Origin: an uncultured Acetatifactor sp. | GTDB taxonomy: Bacteria > Bacillota > Clostridia > Lachnospirales > Lachnospiraceae | DNA length: 64,000 bases | Direction of reading: 5' to 3' | Assembly (NCBI GenBank): GCA_910584235.1 | Contig: CAJTZD010000013.1 | Span: 25,247-89,246, forward strand | Shown here: positions 8,376 through 17,353 of the stretch, piece after piece | Layout: the number at the start of each line of letters is the position of its first letter | Position numbering within the stretch: position 1 is the stretch's first letter | Made by a program: the position numbers and the translations under genes | The notes under the pieces: model-generated | The model's input: only the letters and a program-made list of their open reading frames with translations | Databases searched by the model: none | What the model was told of the DNA's origin: nothing

Positions 8376-9479
8376 TTAAGATACTAGTCTGTCTATTTCT
8401 GCCGCGATTTTTTGGGCCAGCAAATCAGCCTTACACAATTTAAATATTTTTATTCTCACGAGCTCAACAGCAAAGCAAATACAGTATATTGCCATTACGG
8501 AAAGTAATACACACATCATTCCTATCAAAGGGCTTTTCCTAGTAGTCCAAATAAAACCATCAGACAAAAGAATGTTATAAACTAACGGATGACTATGGAG
8601 AATATACACACCAAATGCACCACCACTTAAAAGTCTCAAAATATTTTCAAATTTAGGCTTTCCAATCTTGACCCCCTCACTGGCAAGTGTAAATACTACT
8701 AATATAGCACTTATTACCATCAAAGGTGAATTATATTCGCAGAACATCATCGTACGACTTGAAATATTTCCCGTTATAGCCAGAGTTGTAACCCCGATTA
8801 TATACTGGGAAATGAGTCCTCCCGCGGAACTGGCTATCAGTACAAGCATCATCTGCCGTTTACTCCAGCTTTGCTTTATAGCAGAACCATATAAGTTCAA
8901 ATATCCTCCCACCATATAACAGTAAATCAGCCAAAATGGACTATACCCTTTAAGAATACGAAAATAATCCTGCATTCCCAATGTTGGTACTATCGAAAGT
9001 AGCACAAATAACAAAATTAATAGTTTCTTATATTGCATACTATTCAGCTTTCTTAATAAGATATTGATATATGGTATTACTAAAAACATAAATGTATAGC
9101 ATGTGATATACCAATACCTCCCCTGAATTGGAGGAAAAATAACCTTTATATACTCCTTTATCCCAACTACACTATCTGGTAAAATAATTTTAAATAATGT
9201 TACAATCAAAAAGCAATAAAATAGCACTGCCAGCCATAGTTCTATTAGGTTTTTGTTTTTTACTTCCTTTTTACTTATATAGAGCCACCCTGTCATCATT
9301 CCAAAAATATTGACTACAGGGTAAAACAATACAATTAGTCCTCTCATTAAAATACCTTGCACTGAAAGGAAATCGGTATTTGCTATTACCCCCCCGGCAT
9401 TCATTACATGAAGACCTATAATTCCACACATGCTCAAAACACGACATATATCCAGTCCATTATTCCTTTTCACTTCCAT
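8376..9479 (-). CDS. Acyltransferase-3 family membrane protein
   Basis: A 367-residue integral membrane protein of the acyltransferase-3 (OafA/WecH) group, which moves acetyl or other acyl groups onto cell-surface sugars. It opens with the family start RNNGLDICRVLSMCGIIGLHV, including the conserved Arg and the membrane histidine. Many hydrophobic segments follow through the chain, such as LWLAVLFYCFLIVTLF. It is the last intact gene of the AT-rich polysaccharide island and probably decorates the polymer built by the genes upstream. The ribosome site is weak. Which sugar is acylated cannot be told. Confidence 0.8.
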   Translation of the reverse strand: MEVKRNNGLDICRVLSMCGIIGLHVMNAGGVIANTDFLSVQGILMRGLIVLFYPVVNIFGMMTGWLYISKKEVKNKNLIELWLAVLFYCFLIVTLFKIILPDSVVGIKEYIKVIFPPIQGRYWYITCYTFMFLVIPYINILLRKLNSMQYKKLLILLFVLLSIVPTLGMQDYFRILKGYSPFWLIYCYMVGGYLNLYGSAIKQSWSKRQMMLVLIASSAGGLISQYIIGVTTLAITGNISSRTMMFCEYNSPLMVISAILVVFTLASEGVKIGKPKFENILRLLSGGAFGVYILHSHPLVYNILLSDGFIWTTRKSPLIGMMCVLLSVMAIYCICFAVELVRIKIFKLCKADLLAQKIAAEIDRLVS

Positions 9480-9560
9480 TGCTATACTATTATCCTCTAT
9501 TCTGTTTTGTATCTTCCACTATATACCAATAACAAATCCAATAGGGTACTATTTCCTTAA

Positions 9561-10709
9561 TTACCCCCCCGAAATCCCTTTCTTCCGTAGTGCACTCTTG
9601 ATTGTATCTTTCAATTTTACAGAAAAAGGGATACTACAATATTTCTCAATAATCTTTTCATATGAGACCTTATTAAGGTCATCATAAAATTCCTTTCTCC
9701 TCTTTGGTTTTGCTACTGACTTAAACTCAGGTGTATTATGTCTGACGGCATCCGGGTAACTTACCTCCTTATATTTGCCTGCCGCCTTTACAGCCTCAAA
9801 GATTTTCTGCCCTTTCTCACTCCTCAAAATTACAAGCGAAGACCCTTTTCCATCATATAACTCTGGAATCACATCTTCTCCTCCCCAAAAGTCACCCATG
9901 GTAATATCTGCTGTATTATTCCCTTTGACTCTGCACTCGTAACAAGAAGGCCTCAACGAATAATTGTTCAAAAACATTATCATATAGAAATCTCTATCCT
10001 TAGAAACCAAAATCTTTCCTTGGTCTTGGCATATGTACCCCATGCTGAAATTCTGCCATCCATCTTTTTTATATCTAAAACTAACATTAACAATTTTCTT
10101 CTCCTTTTCAACATATTCCAAATGCTTCATCCAAATTTTTTTAGAAGGTACTCCATGGCAGACAACATCTACACATATTAAATTTTCATAGTCATTCCCC
10201 AAGAATCGCCTTAATCCATTAACAGCACAGGGCGTTCCCGAATAAAGCACTTTTCTTCCTGTTTCCAACTGTTCCTTAACATGCTCAAACATCTTTCCTG
10301 CTTCCACTTGTATATATTTTGATCCTATCAGCTTTTTCAATCCGTCCATGTCCTCAGCCACATAATAGCAGCTTTCCCTACAGTCCGCTGTCATGCCAAC
10401 TCCAAAAACAATCCCTTTCTCAGCTATGATCAATCTAGCAATCACCGAAAAGAAACCTCCTGATGAACTTCTAAGTCGGTTCATTTCATCTATAGAATTA
10501 AATCCATATACTTTATAAACCTTTGTTGGATATTTATTTTTGAACGGACAAACCTTATCACACATGTCACATTTTACACATTTATTTATATTAACCTTTG
10601 GATATAAGAATCCTTCCTTATCCTCCAGCATTTCTATACATTTTTTGGGGCACACTGCTGCACATGCACCACATCCTGAACATTCTTTTTTATCATGGAT
10701 CTCTACCAT
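9561..10709 (-). CDS. Iron-sulfur protein, coenzyme F420 hydrogenase/dehydrogenase beta-subunit type
   Basis: A 382-residue soluble redox protein. Two 4Fe-4S ferredoxin motifs stand at the front: CSGCGACAAVCP (residues 9-20) and CVKCDMCDKVCP (about 43-54). The F420 hydrogenase/dehydrogenase beta-subunit fold follows, with SSSGGFFSVIA, YSGTPCAVNGLRRFLG, VDVVCHGVPS, CYECRVKGN and ITMGDFWGG. Proteins of this type recur in polysaccharide clusters beside pyruvyl transferases, where their reaction is not settled; such an enzyme lies two genes upstream here. The GAGGAGG ribosome site is excellent. Three bases separate it from the flippase stop, so translation is probably coupled. Confidence 0.8.
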   Translation of the reverse strand: MVEIHDKKECSGCGACAAVCPKKCIEMLEDKEGFLYPKVNINKCVKCDMCDKVCPFKNKYPTKVYKVYGFNSIDEMNRLRSSSGGFFSVIARLIIAEKGIVFGVGMTADCRESCYYVAEDMDGLKKLIGSKYIQVEAGKMFEHVKEQLETGRKVLYSGTPCAVNGLRRFLGNDYENLICVDVVCHGVPSKKIWMKHLEYVEKEKKIVNVSFRYKKDGWQNFSMGYICQDQGKILVSKDRDFYMIMFLNNYSLRPSCYECRVKGNNTADITMGDFWGGEDVIPELYDGKGSSLVILRSEKGQKIFEAVKAAGKYKEVSYPDAVRHNTPEFKSVAKPKRRKEFYDDLNKVSYEKIIEKYCSIPFSVKLKDTIKSALRKKGISGG

Positions 10710-10711
10710 TT

Positions 10712-12238
10712 CTACCTCCTCTTTATATCTATTTTTTCAAAAATTTTTCGTACCTGCTGTTTCTCTTCCGGATTCATTCCCCATAGATATGCACAAATAC
10801 AATAGACAAACGAGTATATAAAAATCATTGATATCAGTTCCATCCACTTTTCAATGTGCAAAAATTTCCATGAAATAGTTCCCAAAATAAGCGCCGGAAC
10901 TACCGCTAATATTATTCTGCTTATCTGTTTCCAAAACTCAGGAATATCCAAGTGTAAGACATGATAATAATATATATTCATGAAGATAATACTTCCTGGA
11001 ATAAACGAAATTGCTGTCCCGGCAGCAGCCCCAATAACTCCATACACCTTTATAAGTGGAATGCTAATTAATATATTTCCAACCGATATAGCAGCATATA
11101 CAATAGAACGAATTTTATGTTTATTCTTCGCTCGTTGAATCTCTATACCAAGATTTTGAATCAGTGCTACTGTTACAGGAATCATTAGCAGCAAACCTAT
11201 ATAATATGATTTCTCATATTCCTTACCACCCCATAATATAATAAATGCTTTCCCAAAAAAGATATATCCCGAAATAATAAGGAAAAGCAAAAGCGCTTGT
11301 ATCCTTCCAACCTTAATAAAGAGATTGCTCAGCTCTTTGTCATCATCATTTTTAGCAACAATTCTGTTAATTTGCGGAGCAAAAGGACCTGAGACAGCCC
11401 CTGAAAACTCCAGATACATATTGTTAAGTTGCCCTGCCACCCCATATATTGCAACTGCTATAGTTCCTCTCATGCGTCCTAGTAAAAATTTGTCCAGATT
11501 CCATGTAATTTGATCTATTATCTGATTCAGAAAAATGAAAAATGTAAAATTCCATATTTCCTTAAGCAATGAAATCTGTAGTCTATTAATCGAAAATTTC
11601 ACTTGCAACTCTTTAAAGCAAAAAGAAACTGTGACGATAAATTTGGCTAGGGACAACCCTGTAGAAACTGCCACCATTCCGACAGAACCTGTCCCTATGA
11701 ACAATAAGGGCAACGTAATTAACGGATTAAACATCGTCTGCATAAATGATAGCACCCTCTGTAATATAAACTGTTCATGTGCTGTTATGATACAGTCGAA
11801 TATACTGGAGAAAAAGGATAGAACAAGGTTGAATACCATAAACACCATCAGCACCGTAGCAATACCGTACTCCTCATCCGTGAGCCCGCTTCCCAGAAGT
11901 CCGTGTATATTGCATATCATAAAACATCCACAAATTCCCGCCATCATAGCCATAACAGTAAAGATAAGCAAGAACATTCCATTCAGCTTAGCTATGCTTT
12001 CGCTGTCATCTCCCACAGCATATCGCATATAGAATCTCGTATAAGATGATGCAAACCCAAGCGAAAATAGTCCTAAATATGACACTACTGAATTTACGAG
12101 TTGATATGTCCCATACTCGCTTTGCCCTAGCAGGCGCATCATTATGGGGGTATACAGTAAAGCCGACAATATCTTTACAAATTGGGTTGCATATGTTAAC
12201 GCCACAGCTACTTTACGTTGACTTGTTTGCCTCACCAT
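10712..12238 (-). CDS. Wzx-like polysaccharide flippase (MOP superfamily)
   Basis: A 508-residue membrane protein with about 12-14 hydrophobic segments. It begins KVAVALTYATQFVKIL and continues TPIMMRLLGQSEYGTYQL, the N-terminal signature of Wzx/RfbX-type exporters. Such proteins flip lipid-linked repeat units across the cytoplasmic membrane for polymerisation outside. With the Wzy-like protein at 17.3-18.7 kb it points to a Wzx/Wzy-dependent capsule or exopolysaccharide. GGAGGT lies six bases before the start. No chain-length regulator of the Wzz/Wzd-Wze type is in the window. Confidence 0.85.
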   Translation of the reverse strand: MVRQTSQRKVAVALTYATQFVKILSALLYTPIMMRLLGQSEYGTYQLVNSVVSYLGLFSLGFASSYTRFYMRYAVGDDSESIAKLNGMFLLIFTVMAMMAGICGCFMICNIHGLLGSGLTDEEYGIATVLMVFMVFNLVLSFFSSIFDCIITAHEQFILQRVLSFMQTMFNPLITLPLLFIGTGSVGMVAVSTGLSLAKFIVTVSFCFKELQVKFSINRLQISLLKEIWNFTFFIFLNQIIDQITWNLDKFLLGRMRGTIAVAIYGVAGQLNNMYLEFSGAVSGPFAPQINRIVAKNDDDKELSNLFIKVGRIQALLLFLIISGYIFFGKAFIILWGGKEYEKSYYIGLLLMIPVTVALIQNLGIEIQRAKNKHKIRSIVYAAISVGNILISIPLIKVYGVIGAAAGTAISFIPGSIIFMNIYYYHVLHLDIPEFWKQISRIILAVVPALILGTISWKFLHIEKWMELISMIFIYSFVYCICAYLWGMNPEEKQQVRKIFEKIDIKRR

Positions 12239-12282
12239 AATATCACCTCCCAGAGAAATAAAGCAGCACCTGCTTCTTTATA

Positions 12283-13437
12283 TCATAGATTTACCCACCC
12301 CCTGATCGCCTCTTTTAGGTCAACGCACTGGTCAATTTGTACTGTTTCCGCTTCCCAGTCTAAACAAGCGAAATTGGTTGCGCTTATATATCTAGGCGTT
12401 ACATTGCAGATATCAAAAAGGCTTGCCAAACGGTCATTCATTCCGGATTCCTGGCCATTTATCTTTATGGCTCCAAACCTTTTTTTAAAGATCAGAGAAA
12501 AAACGCATGCATGGAACGAATTTGTGATAATATACTGCGCATGATCTACAAGATATAGCCATTCCTGCACCGTAGCATAATTTTGTGGATATTTATCTAA
12601 CATTCCATTCCCTGTAACATACTCAATCTCCAATTTTCGTTCCTTGCTCCATCTTCTGATTTCCTCCATGGGAGGATGACCTCCGTTATTCACCCAATAT
12701 ACCATTACATAGTCTTTGGCAGGTTTCCTTACCTCATTCTTTTCATATAGGCTCCTATAAGTTTCCGCTTCAAGGTATAACGTTGGATCCGGAACCAGAA
12801 CAGCATCCTTGCCACACTGTCTACAAAGTTCTATTGCCGACGCTTCTCTGACAGTTACAGTATTAAATTTGTGTAATAATGGCTTTATATGACGCTTCCA
12901 TTTTGTTGGTATTTCAGTTCTTCCCCAACTTGCCGCCGCTGATATACGAATAATTTCTTTTCCTCCAAAATCTAACATATAGGCACGCATTTCCTCTTTC
13001 GGCGATCCAAATCCGGATAAAGAGAAATGCCATACTTGATCTGAACCTGTCACATACATATCAGCCTCTGGCGGATTATCCCTTAACTGCCGATAAGATG
13101 TATAAACTATCTTGGATAAAGAAAGATTTTTCTCTCTGAAATCTTTAAAATTTCTTAAATGAATGATTTGTGAAGAAATTTCTGTCCGTTCTCTATCAAG
13201 CCTTTTGTTCTCTCTTCTTTCTTTCCAGTATTCAGGAATAAAGACTTTATATGATCGTTTTAATTTTCTTAACACTTTTCCAGAGAATTCAAATCGCTTA
13301 GAATCCATTGATTTATCATATCGAATTAAATAAGCATCATGTCCAAGCTGCTTCAAATATTTCTGCAACGCGTAACACTGTAATTGCTGTCCATAATTAT
13401 CCCCTGATCCCCAACACGTCATAATACCAATCTTCAT
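12283..13437 (-). CDS. Polysaccharide pyruvyl transferase family protein
   Basis: A 384-residue cytoplasmic enzyme of the polysaccharide pyruvyl transferase family (CsaB/WcaK type), which adds ketal-linked pyruvate from phosphoenolpyruvate to a sugar. Markers are the N-terminal KIGIMTCWGSGDNYGQQLQC, the mid-chain VTGSDQVWHF, TVREASAIELCRQ with VPDPTLYLE, and the late ITNSFHACVFSLIF. Pyruvylation would give the polymer negative charge. The start has GAGGT seven bases upstream. It lies between the flippase and a family 2 glycosyltransferase, within the same minus-strand run. Confidence 0.85.
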   Translation of the reverse strand: MKIGIMTCWGSGDNYGQQLQCYALQKYLKQLGHDAYLIRYDKSMDSKRFEFSGKVLRKLKRSYKVFIPEYWKERRENKRLDRERTEISSQIIHLRNFKDFREKNLSLSKIVYTSYRQLRDNPPEADMYVTGSDQVWHFSLSGFGSPKEEMRAYMLDFGGKEIIRISAAASWGRTEIPTKWKRHIKPLLHKFNTVTVREASAIELCRQCGKDAVLVPDPTLYLEAETYRSLYEKNEVRKPAKDYVMVYWVNNGGHPPMEEIRRWSKERKLEIEYVTGNGMLDKYPQNYATVQEWLYLVDHAQYIITNSFHACVFSLIFKKRFGAIKINGQESGMNDRLASLFDICNVTPRYISATNFACLDWEAETVQIDQCVDLKEAIRGWVNL

Positions 13438-13447
13438 ATGCTTTACC

Positions 13448-14449
13448 TCAATACTTTTTCTCCCGCCACCATAAAAGTCTAAATCCTGTCTTGACTCCTA
13501 ATATTCTTACTAACATAACCTTAATGCGAAATTTTATAGTACCACATTTGCTTATATTTTTAAGCATCCATCTTCTGTCTTTGAGATTTTTATGAAATTC
13601 CTTTCTTTCTTTTTCATCAAGCTCATACAAACATGTACCAACGCGCATAAATATACTAGCGAAATTACTTTCTAATACCTTTTTTAATCTTTCATTAATT
13701 TCACAGCTTTTTTTCAGATATGATATATTTCTTTCTGCAACCTCCAAAGAGTCAATCAGCTTATCAAGCGATACTTTTTGGGTTGCAGAATTCTCTCTAT
13801 TCGTCCTATAACTATAATAATATTTTCCTATCACCCATACTTTTTTTGCCTGCAAAAACACTTTAAACAATACTTCCACATCTTCACGTATCTTTCTTCC
13901 TTTTGTAAACATGATACCACTGTTTGTCCATAAGCTGCGCTGGAAAGCATACATGCATCCCCACCAATTAAATGCAATGGGCTTCTTGAAAAGTATGCTT
14001 TCCATAAATTCTGCTCCTGATTGTGTTTCCGCCTTTTCTTCAATAAAATTTTTATTTTCTTTGATTTTTCCGGTATAAGTATCATAGGTCACCAGCCACC
14101 AAGCCACTATATCAGCACAGTTTGCCTCTATGGCATATGCCAACTCAGTCAGCATTCTTTCTGACCTCCAGAAATCGTCCCCATCCAGAAATATGATGTA
14201 ATCCTCTTTCGCCTTATTAAGCAAATAATTTCTTGCTACAGCTACCCCATGATTTTTCTGATGAATTACTGTTATACGTTTGTCTTGTCTTGCATATCTG
14301 TCACATATAATACCCGTATCATCCGTAGAACCATCATCTACTATTATAACCTCCCATTTTTCATAAGTTTGCATTTTAACACTATCCAAACATTCCTCAA
14401 TATAATCCGAAACATTGTACGCCGCAATAAGAATGCTAAATCCTAACAT
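13448..14449 (-). CDS. Family 2 glycosyltransferase
   Basis: A 333-residue inverting glycosyltransferase with the GT2 (GT-A fold) layout: FSILIAAYNVSDYIEECLDS at the front, VIIVDDGSTDDTG for nucleotide binding, NHGVAVARN, and FLDGDDFW carrying the D-x-D metal site. Chains of this length without membrane helices add single sugars to lipid-linked repeat units at the inner face of the membrane. Donor and acceptor cannot be read from the sequence. AAAGGA lies ten bases before the start. It overlaps nothing and sits 10 bases upstream of the pyruvyl transferase start. Confidence 0.85.
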   Translation of the reverse strand: MLGFSILIAAYNVSDYIEECLDSVKMQTYEKWEVIIVDDGSTDDTGIICDRYARQDKRITVIHQKNHGVAVARNYLLNKAKEDYIIFLDGDDFWRSERMLTELAYAIEANCADIVAWWLVTYDTYTGKIKENKNFIEEKAETQSGAEFMESILFKKPIAFNWWGCMYAFQRSLWTNSGIMFTKGRKIREDVEVLFKVFLQAKKVWVIGKYYYSYRTNRENSATQKVSLDKLIDSLEVAERNISYLKKSCEINERLKKVLESNFASIFMRVGTCLYELDEKERKEFHKNLKDRRWMLKNISKCGTIKFRIKVMLVRILGVKTGFRLLWWREKKY

Positions 14450-14490
14450 GGCAGCTGATTCCTTTCTTATGACTCAAAAATCATATCAAT

Positions 14491-15303
14491 TCAATCATCT
14501 AATCCACCCTTAATTTTATTTATGGCAAAACACACAGTTCCACCTACACCTTTATCTTTTATATGGAACTTTAATCGAATTGGAAAATTCACGATTTTTG
14601 CTATGATCGCTCCTTTTTCCCCATACCTATTTCTATATTTTATCCTGTTCATATGTGCCTTGATTTCCTCTTCCGGCATCCAAGATGAGGCATAGTGATG
14701 AATAGAATAGGTATTCTCTGTTATATTCATCTCACGATTTTCATAATCCATCGGGCAGAAAAAATCTGCGGGATAAACTGTTAACTCGTTTAAAAGCATT
14801 TGCCAGGAACCGTCTTGTTTTAAACCGATCTTTTTCAATTCTTGCGTATTGATAGCCGGGCTTGCTGTCAGAATCGGTTTACCCCTTTCATCTAAAAAGC
14901 TATGTTCCTCGTACCATTCCATCAGGTACTTGATAATCTTGCTTTCTTTCTCGGCGCCAAAGCCTAATCCCGGTGCCACTGCTCCTTCTTTCTCAAATCC
15001 CATAAAAGCCTTATTGGCAAGAAGATCATCGAAATTCTTTATAATTTCTACATCTGTATCCAGATATAGGCCGCCATGCCGATAAACGATATCCAATCTC
15101 GCATAGTCGGGGACAAACCCCCATTTCCCGGATTCATAAGCTTCTCTCATGTACTTGTTCTTTGAGATATCGTAATTTGACTCATTCCAGAGCTTTATCT
15201 CATAATCAGGACAGAATTTCTTCCAGCTTTCTATACACTTTCTATCCTTTTCCGGAATAGAGGCGTTTCCAAACCAGCAGTAATGGATTATTTTAGGTAT
15301 CAT
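14491..15303 (-). CDS. Family 32 glycosyltransferase, copy A
   Basis: A 270-residue capsular-polysaccharide-synthesis type transferase. It has the classical GT32 opening IPKIIHYCWFGN, the block PDYARLDIVYRHGGLYLDTD with the D-x-D metal site, and SIHHYASSWM near the end. Enzymes of this class usually transfer a hexose, often galactose or mannose, from a nucleotide sugar; the exact donor is unknown. AGGAGG lies nine bases before the ATG. The gene immediately upstream is a clear paralogue with the same motifs, so a tandem duplication followed by divergence is likely. Confidence 0.85.
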   Translation of the reverse strand: MIPKIIHYCWFGNASIPEKDRKCIESWKKFCPDYEIKLWNESNYDISKNKYMREAYESGKWGFVPDYARLDIVYRHGGLYLDTDVEIIKNFDDLLANKAFMGFEKEGAVAPGLGFGAEKESKIIKYLMEWYEEHSFLDERGKPILTASPAINTQELKKIGLKQDGSWQMLLNELTVYPADFFCPMDYENREMNITENTYSIHHYASSWMPEEEIKAHMNRIKYRNRYGEKGAIIAKIVNFPIRLKFHIKDKGVGGTVCFAINKIKGGLDD

Positions 15304-15354
15304 CCCACAGCCCCTCCTTTCACATAGAAAGCGCCGCGGAATATCCTTCCATTG

Positions 15355-16179
15355 CTAGTTTGTTCTACCCCCCGAGCAAAATCGATTTACAATCAATCGA
15401 ACTGATTTTCCAATTCCTATTTTCTTCACCTTATTCACTACCCTAAGCGGCAGGGTCAAAGTTCTTTCCAAATAATGTCCCACTTTACCACAATCAGCGA
15501 ATCTTTGCTCTATCCTGGTAATCTTTCTATCTAATCTACTCATCCATGATGCCTTATACCAATGTATGGAACAAGTTTCCCTGGTGACATGCAGTTTTCC
15601 GGTTGTATAATCAAGCGGACAAAAATATTGCGGCGGATAAATGAGCACCCCATCCACCAATTGGATATCGCTTTCACTCGTTAATCCATGCCTTTTCAAG
15701 ATGGCGCTTACCCTGTGGACAACTGTCACATAATTTCCGGAATCGTTCTCTTTTATAAAATCCGCCTCCCGATAATCGTCCAATATCTCTTTATAAAGTC
15801 TACATCCCGGTTCTGCAGCCAGTCCCAGTCCAGCCGCCACACTGATGTCGTCTTTCACCCTTGATGGCTCACATCCCATGAATGCTCCTCTTTCCACAAG
15901 GTTATCTATTGGCTTAATCAGCTCCACATCCGTATCAAAATACAATCCTCCATATTGATAGAGGATGTCAAATCTGGCATAATCGCTTACAAATGCCCAC
16001 TTTCCAGCTTCATATGCCTGCCTTGCATAGGCACAACTGCTTACATTATAATTTCCCTCATTCCATTCCTTTATCTCATAATCCGGACAATACTTCTTCC
16101 AGCTATCAATACATTTCAACGCCAATTCAGGAAGCGGTCTGCCACCGAACCAGCAGTAATGGATTATCTTTGGTATCAA
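15355..16179 (-). CDS. Family 32 glycosyltransferase, copy B
   Basis: A 274-residue paralogue of the next gene, with IPKIIHYCWFGGRPLPE, YARFDILYQYGGLYFDTD and SIHWYKASWM at matching places. I chose the TTG at 16179, which has GGGAGGT five bases upstream and gives the family's usual N-terminus; a GTG at 16227 would add 16 residues not seen in the family. It presumably adds a different sugar from copy A, since two enzymes are kept side by side, but that is inference. Confidence 0.82.
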   Translation of the reverse strand: MIPKIIHYCWFGGRPLPELALKCIDSWKKYCPDYEIKEWNEGNYNVSSCAYARQAYEAGKWAFVSDYARFDILYQYGGLYFDTDVELIKPIDNLVERGAFMGCEPSRVKDDISVAAGLGLAAEPGCRLYKEILDDYREADFIKENDSGNYVTVVHRVSAILKRHGLTSESDIQLVDGVLIYPPQYFCPLDYTTGKLHVTRETCSIHWYKASWMSRLDRKITRIEQRFADCGKVGHYLERTLTLPLRVVNKVKKIGIGKSVRLIVNRFCSGGRTN

Positions 16180-16255
16180 AGCGACCTCCCTATTTACTAC
16201 ATTTATATAGTTGTATGTTTGCGACACGTTTCCACCAATTCACTTCCAAAATATT

Positions 16256-17353
16256 TTATTTCCTCATGCTTTTATAATACTCTAACATCTTTATAGAGGA
16301 CTGCTTTATATCATACGCTTCATCAAATGATACCTTATTCCTGTCAACATTCCTGTTTCCATAACATTTTCCAAGTTCTTTTAGCGCATCCTCCATTTTG
16401 TCTATATCTATAAAAGCAACGGCATCGCTGACAGCTGACTCCCTGTCTACATTTCTACTTACAATACATGGCAGCCCAGTTGACTGTGCCTCAATCAAGG
16501 AAACGCTTAGCCCCTCATATAAGGAAGGGAACAGGAACACATCCATGGCGGAATAATACTTGTAGACATCCCTGACTTTTCCGGTGAATATCACGTAATC
16601 TCTGACTTTATAGCTATCTATCAGCCTTTGCACAGCCCTGTCATTTTCCACATCGCCTATCAATATCAGTCTTGCATCGCATAGCTTTCTGAATTCTGAA
16701 AATACTTTCATCAGAAATGGGTAATTCTTGACTTTTCCCGGCCTTCCTACATGCCCTATAACAAATTCTTCTTCACTGATATCATACTTTTTTCGAATTT
16801 CAAACCTATATTCTGTCGAATACCGAAATTGGTTTCTATCAACTCCATTCTCAATTATTGTAAAATCATCACTTCCGAACATTGCCTGTCCGGCTTCTGT
16901 ACCACAGGCAATCTTTAAATATTGATATTTTTCCAGCTTTTTCTTACCATAAAGATGCAGCAAGTATCTTCTCAATCCCATTTTGTCTTTCGTAGCTGCA
17001 GTATGACTATGTAATATCGCCCTGGCATTTGAAAAAGCATCTGCAATCTCTACCGGTTCAGGTTCCGACAATGACATGCTATGGCAATGCACAAAATCAT
17101 AATTCCCCTCAACGATAATTCTCTTTAATTCCTCGTAGGACTTACCCGGATTATTTTTTCTAAGGCATTTATGTAATATTTTTGCCCCTTTGGCCTCAAA
17201 CTCATCCTGAAATGCTATGGGAGCATCCCATACATTCAGGAAATCAAATGCTACTTCCTCCTGTGGCATGTGCTGCCACCATGAATGCACTACCGTCTCT
17301 ATTCCGCCTCTATTTGTATGCAGTCCTATCTGCAGCACTCGTATCTTTTTCAT
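16256..17353 (-). CDS. Family 4 glycosyltransferase (EpsF-like)
   Basis: A 365-residue retaining glycosyltransferase of the GT-B fold. The acceptor-side start is VLQIGLHTNRGGIETVV and the middle has DFVHCHSMSLSEPEP. The nucleotide-sugar half shows IIENGVD, VIGHVGRPGKVKNYPFLMKV and the E-x7-E block PSLYEGLSVSLIEAQSTGLP. It resembles EpsF-type enzymes of exopolysaccharide clusters. Its first 44 bases overlap the end of the Wzy-like gene, so the two are probably translated together. The sugar donor is unknown. Confidence 0.85.
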   Translation of the reverse strand: MKKIRVLQIGLHTNRGGIETVVHSWWQHMPQEEVAFDFLNVWDAPIAFQDEFEAKGAKILHKCLRKNNPGKSYEELKRIIVEGNYDFVHCHSMSLSEPEPVEIADAFSNARAILHSHTAATKDKMGLRRYLLHLYGKKKLEKYQYLKIACGTEAGQAMFGSDDFTIIENGVDRNQFRYSTEYRFEIRKKYDISEEEFVIGHVGRPGKVKNYPFLMKVFSEFRKLCDARLILIGDVENDRAVQRLIDSYKVRDYVIFTGKVRDVYKYYSAMDVFLFPSLYEGLSVSLIEAQSTGLPCIVSRNVDRESAVSDAVAFIDIDKMEDALKELGKCYGNRNVDRNKVSFDEAYDIKQSSIKMLEYYKSMRK

